A DNA stretch of 64,000 bases, from assembly GCA_031216445.1 (NCBI GenBank), contig CM062212.1:23850703-23914702 (forward strand), read 5' to 3'. Below, piece after piece: positions 61,001 through 64,000 of the stretch. The notes beneath the pieces were generated by a model. The model saw only the letters and a program-made list of their open reading frames with translations. It ran no database searches and was not told where the DNA came from. Position numbers and translations under genes: made by a program. How positions within the stretch are numbered: the first letter of the stretch is position 1; each line of letters opens with the position of its first letter. Source of the stretch: Lateolabrax maculatus. Lineage: Eukaryota; Chordata; Actinopteri; Acropomatiformes; Lateolabracidae.

Positions 61001-64000
61001 ACACTTTGCTCTGAATGTCAGAATTCATCGTTTCATGCTTTGCAGTGTTGGCAGCAGCAGAAATGAGTGTTTGCATGCTCCTGTGAAGAAAATTACATCT
61101 GCGGTCAAAAAACACCTTATTCTTTACCGTGTTAGAAGCAAAGGCTAAGACACTTGCTCTGAATGCCGTAATTCATCAAGTTTCATGCTTTGGTGGTGTT
61201 ACAGCAGCAGAAATGAGTGTTTGCATGCTCCTGTGAAGAAATTACATCTGCGGTCAAAAATACCTTTATTTCATCAAAAGAAGTTAAAAGGCGAAGACAC
61301 TTGCCTTGAATGGCTGTATTCATCAAGTTTCATGCTTTGCAGTGTTACAGCAGCAGCAGAAATGAGTGTTTGCATGCTCCTGTGAAGAAATCTACATCTG
61401 CGGTCAAAAAACACCTTTATTTCATCAAAAGAAGTTAAAAGATGAAACAAACTTGTTCTGAATGCTATAATTCATCAAGTTTCATGCTTTGCATGTTCCA
61501 TCAGCAGAAATTAGTGTTTGCATGCTCCTGTGAAGAAAATCTACATCTACATCAAAAAACACCTTATTTCATCAAAAGAAGTTAAAAGGCGAAGACAATT
61601 TGCTCTGAATGCCGACCATCAAGTTTCATGCTTTGCAGTGTTACAGCAGCAGAAATGAGTGTTTGCATGCTCCTGTGAAGAAAATCTACATCTGCGGTCA
61701 AAAAACACCTTATTTCATCAAAAGAAGTTAAAAGATGAAACAAACTTGCTCTGAATGCTATAATTCATCAAGTTTCATGCTTTGCATGTTCGATCAGCAG
61801 AAATGAGTGTTTGCATGCTCCTGTGAAGAAAATCTACATCTGCGGTCAAAACACCTTATTTCATCAAAAGAAGCAGCAATACTCTGCTCTGAATGCCGTA
61901 ATTCATCAAGTTTCATGCTTTGCAGTGTTACAGCAGCAGAAATGAGTGTTTGCATGCTCCTGTGAAGAAAATCTACATTCTGCGGTCAAAAAACACCTTA
62001 TTTCATCAAAAGAAGTTAAAAAAGGCTAAGACATCACTGAATGCCGTAATTCATCAAGTTTCATGCTTTGCAGTGTTACAGCAGCAGAAATGAGTGTTTG
62101 CATGCTCCTGTGAAGAAATCTACATCTGCGGTCAAAAAACACCTTATTTCATCAAAAGAAGTTAAAGATGAAACAAACTTGCTCTGAATGCTATAATTCA
62201 TCAAGTTTCATGCTTTGCATGTTCGATCAGCAGAAATGAGTGTTTGCATGCTCCTGTGAAGAAAATCTACATCTGCGGTCAAAAAACACCTTATTTCATC
62301 AAAAGAAGTTAAAAGGCTTAAGACACTTGCTCTGAATGCCGTAATTCATCAAGTTTCATGCTTTGCAGTGTTACAGCAGCAGAAATGAGTGTTTGCATGC
62401 TCCTGTGAAGAAAATTACATCTGCGGTCAAAAACACCTTATTTCATCAAAAGAAGTTAAAAGGCGAAGACACTTTGCTCTGGAATGCCGTATTTCATCAA
62501 GTTTCATGCTTTGCAGTGTTACAGGTAGCAGAAATGAGTGCTTGCATGCTCCTGTGAAGAAAATTGGTATCTGCGGTCAAAAAACACCTTATTTCCCCAT
62601 CAAAAGAAGTTAAAAGGCGAAGACACTTGCTCTGAATGCCGTAATTCATCAAGTTTCATGCTTTGCAGTGTTACAGCAGAAATGAGTGTTTGCATGCTCC
62701 TGTGAAGAAATCTACATCTGCGGTCAAAACACCTTATTTCATCAAAAGAAGCAGTATTTAAGACACTTGCTCTGAATGCCGTAATTCATCAAGTTTCATG
62801 CTTTGCAGTGTTACAGCAGCAGAAATGAGTGTTTGCATGCTCCTGTGAAGAAAATTACATCTGCAATAAAAAAACACCTTATTTCATCAAAAGAAGTTAA
62901 AAGATGAAACAAACTTGCTCTGAATGCTATAATTCATCAAGTTTCATGCTTTGCATGTTCGATCAGCAGAAATGAGTGTTTGCATGCTCCTGTGAAGAAA
63001 AATCTACATCTGCGGTCAAAAAACACCTGTATTTCATCAAAAAAGTTAAAAGGCGAAGACACTTGCTCTGAATGCCGAATTATCAAGTTTCATGCTTGCA
63101 GTGTTACAGCAGCAGAAATGAGTGTTTGCATGCTCCTGTGAAGAAAATTACATCTGCGGTCAAAAAACACCTTATTTCATCAAAAGAAGTTAAAAGGCTT
63201 AAGACACTTGCTCTGAATGCCGTAATTCATCAAGTTTCATGCTTTGCAGTGTTACAGCAGAAATGAGTGTTTGCATGCTCCTGTGAAAAATTACATCTGC
63301 GGTCAAAAAACACCTTATTTCATCAAAAGAAGTTAAAAGATAAACAAACTTGCTCTGAATGCTATAATTCATCGTTTCATGCTTTGCATGTTCGATCAGC
63401 AGAAAATGAGTGTTTGCATGCTCCTGTGAAGAAAATCTACATCTGCGGTCAAAAAACACCTTATTTCATCAAAAGAAGTTAAAAGGCGAAGACACTTGCT
63501 CTGAATGCCGTAATTCATCAAGTTTCATGCTTTGCAGTGTTACAGCAGCAGAAATGAGTGTTTGCATGCCCTGTGAAGAAAATTGCAAAACACCTTTATT
63601 TCATCAAAAGAAGTTAAAAAGCTAAGACATTTGCCTGAATGCCGTAATTCATCAAGTTTCATGCTTTGCAGTGTTACAGCAGCAGTAGAAATGAGTGTTT
63701 GCATGCTCCTGTGAAGAAATTACATCTGCGGTCAAAAACACCTATTTCATCAAAAGAAGTTAAAGGCGAAGACACTTGCAAGCTCTGGAATGCCGTAATT
63801 CATCGTGTTTCATGCTTTGCAGTGTTACAGCAGCAGAAATGAGTGTTTGCATGCTCCCAGGAAGAAAATCTACATCTGCGGTCAAAAAAACACCTTATTT
63901 CATCAAAAGAAGTTAAAAGATGAAACAAACTTGCCTAATGCTATAATTCATCAAGTTTCATGCTTTGCATGTTCGATCAGCAGAAATGAGTGTTTGCATG
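61000..64000. repeat. Degenerate distal family B
   Basis: Identity to the consensus drops abruptly. Examples are ttaaaggcgaagacactttg near 60,989, gaatgtcagaattcatcg near 61,014, an off-consensus cttattctttaccgtg near 61,107, gctttggtggtg near 61,187, acatctacatcaaaaaac near 61,542, a missing taatt near 61,615, aagaagcagcaatactctg near 61,869, gacatcactgaatg near 62,030, ttccccatc near 62,594, gaagcagtatttaagac near 62,748, and catctgcaataaaa near 62,862. A ggctaag/ggcttaag version of the ggcgaag segment recurs at 61,143, 62,025, 62,316 and 63,195. CAG copy number beside gttacag varies from one to four. The monomer frame is still continuous to 64,000. Confidence 0.87.

Larger units (their letters stand above)
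19521..64000. repeat. Satellite family B array, 148/147-bp monomers
   Basis: About 300 head-to-tail monomers in one orientation, running off the right edge. Successive identical landmarks are 148 bp apart; a common variant with gaagaaaattacatc instead of gaagaaaatctacatc is 147 bp. The consensus is about 39% GC. Two main subtypes occur. B1 has ttaaaaggcgaagacac, gaatgccgtaattc and gcagtgttacagcagcag. B2 has ttaaaagatgaaacaaac, gaatgctataattc and gcatgttcgatcagcag; its extra base in the first segment and missing base in the last keep it at 148 bp. Every monomer carries the palindrome gcatgc and runs of four to six A. The family shares a 33-bp block and other segments with family A. No coding capacity is credible. 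Confidence 0.97.

Noticed and set aside
20912..63625. Plus-strand frames with Cys pairs (for example GEDTCSEC) resembling a zinc-finger linker
   Set aside because: The likeness covers only a few residues, the paired histidines with C2H2 spacing are absent, and the frame is broken in each monomer.
19635..64000. Dozens of near-identical minus-strand reading frames of 66 codons in family B
   Set aside because: They recur only because the repeat recurs. Each spans about 1.35 monomers, 148 is not a multiple of 3 so the frame shifts at every monomer, there is no plausible start context, and the translation has no domain I recognise.
1..64000. CRISPR array
   Set aside because: Repeats are directly adjacent 118-148-bp monomers with no unique spacers; the differences are shared subtype variants, not spacer-like unique segments.
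1..64000. Embedded transposon, LTR or unique sequence
   Set aside because: Reading through both arrays I found no break longer than a few tens of bases from the monomer pattern; the largest off-consensus bits are near 61,107-61,140 and in 61-64 kb.
19940..64000. CENP-B box
   Set aside because: The nearest candidate, ttcgatcagcag in B2, lacks the A and CGGG positions of the NTTCGNNNNANNCGGGN motif on either strand.
1..64000. Telomeric repeats
   Set aside because: No runs of TTAGGG or related short telomere units are present.
1..64000. Inverted array segments
   Set aside because: All monomers that I followed in both families read in the same direction; no head-to-head or tail-to-tail junction was seen.

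Overview
The whole 64 kb is tandemly repeated satellite DNA. I see no gene, RNA gene, transposon, CRISPR array or stretch of unique sequence. A repeat field this long, AT-rich and layered into higher-order units is typical of eukaryotic heterochromatin (pericentromeric, centromeric or sex-chromosome arrays). I do not recognise the monomers as a named satellite, so I do not assign a species.

Layout: two satellite families lie head to tail in the same orientation. Family A (1 to about 19,520) has 118-bp monomers (about 29% GC by hand count of the consensus) mixed with a 128-bp subtype. Family B (about 19,521 to 64,000) has 148-bp monomers (about 39% GC), with very common 147-bp versions. The families are homologous: both carry a 33-bp block running from gtcaaaaaacacc through ttcatcaaaagaagtt, then cttgctctgaatg, then gagtgttt. 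B has about 30 bp more between ttcatc and the gagtgttt block.

Family A: position 1 falls on a monomer boundary. Blocks are delimited by a rare monomer tail (tttccatgcttctg). A 1,712-bp unit of 14 monomers is repeated in tandem from 4,211 to 10,930 (four copies, one lacking a single 128-bp monomer). A block of about 4.8 kb at the window start recurs at 11,539-16,112. Monomers become diverged at 18.35-19.14 kb, close to the switch to family B.

Family B: two main subtypes alternate. B1 has ggcgaagacac and a cagtgttacagcagcag segment. B2 has gatgaaacaaac and a catgttcgatcagcag segment. From about 22 to 37.8 kb the array is nearly free of indels and built from multi-kilobase duplications whose offsets include 5,464, 5,612, 2,806 and 8,418 bp. 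From about 41.5 to 46 kb there is a 1,035-bp seven-monomer higher-order repeat. Single-base indels are concentrated at 20.4-21.9 kb and after 37.8 kb. The last 3 kb (61-64 kb) is clearly degenerate, which looks like the approach to an array edge.

There is no gene network here. The content is a record of satellite birth, amplification, unequal exchange and conversion. All repeated short reading frames are by-products of the repeat, because 148 is not a multiple of 3 and each frame closes within one or two monomers.
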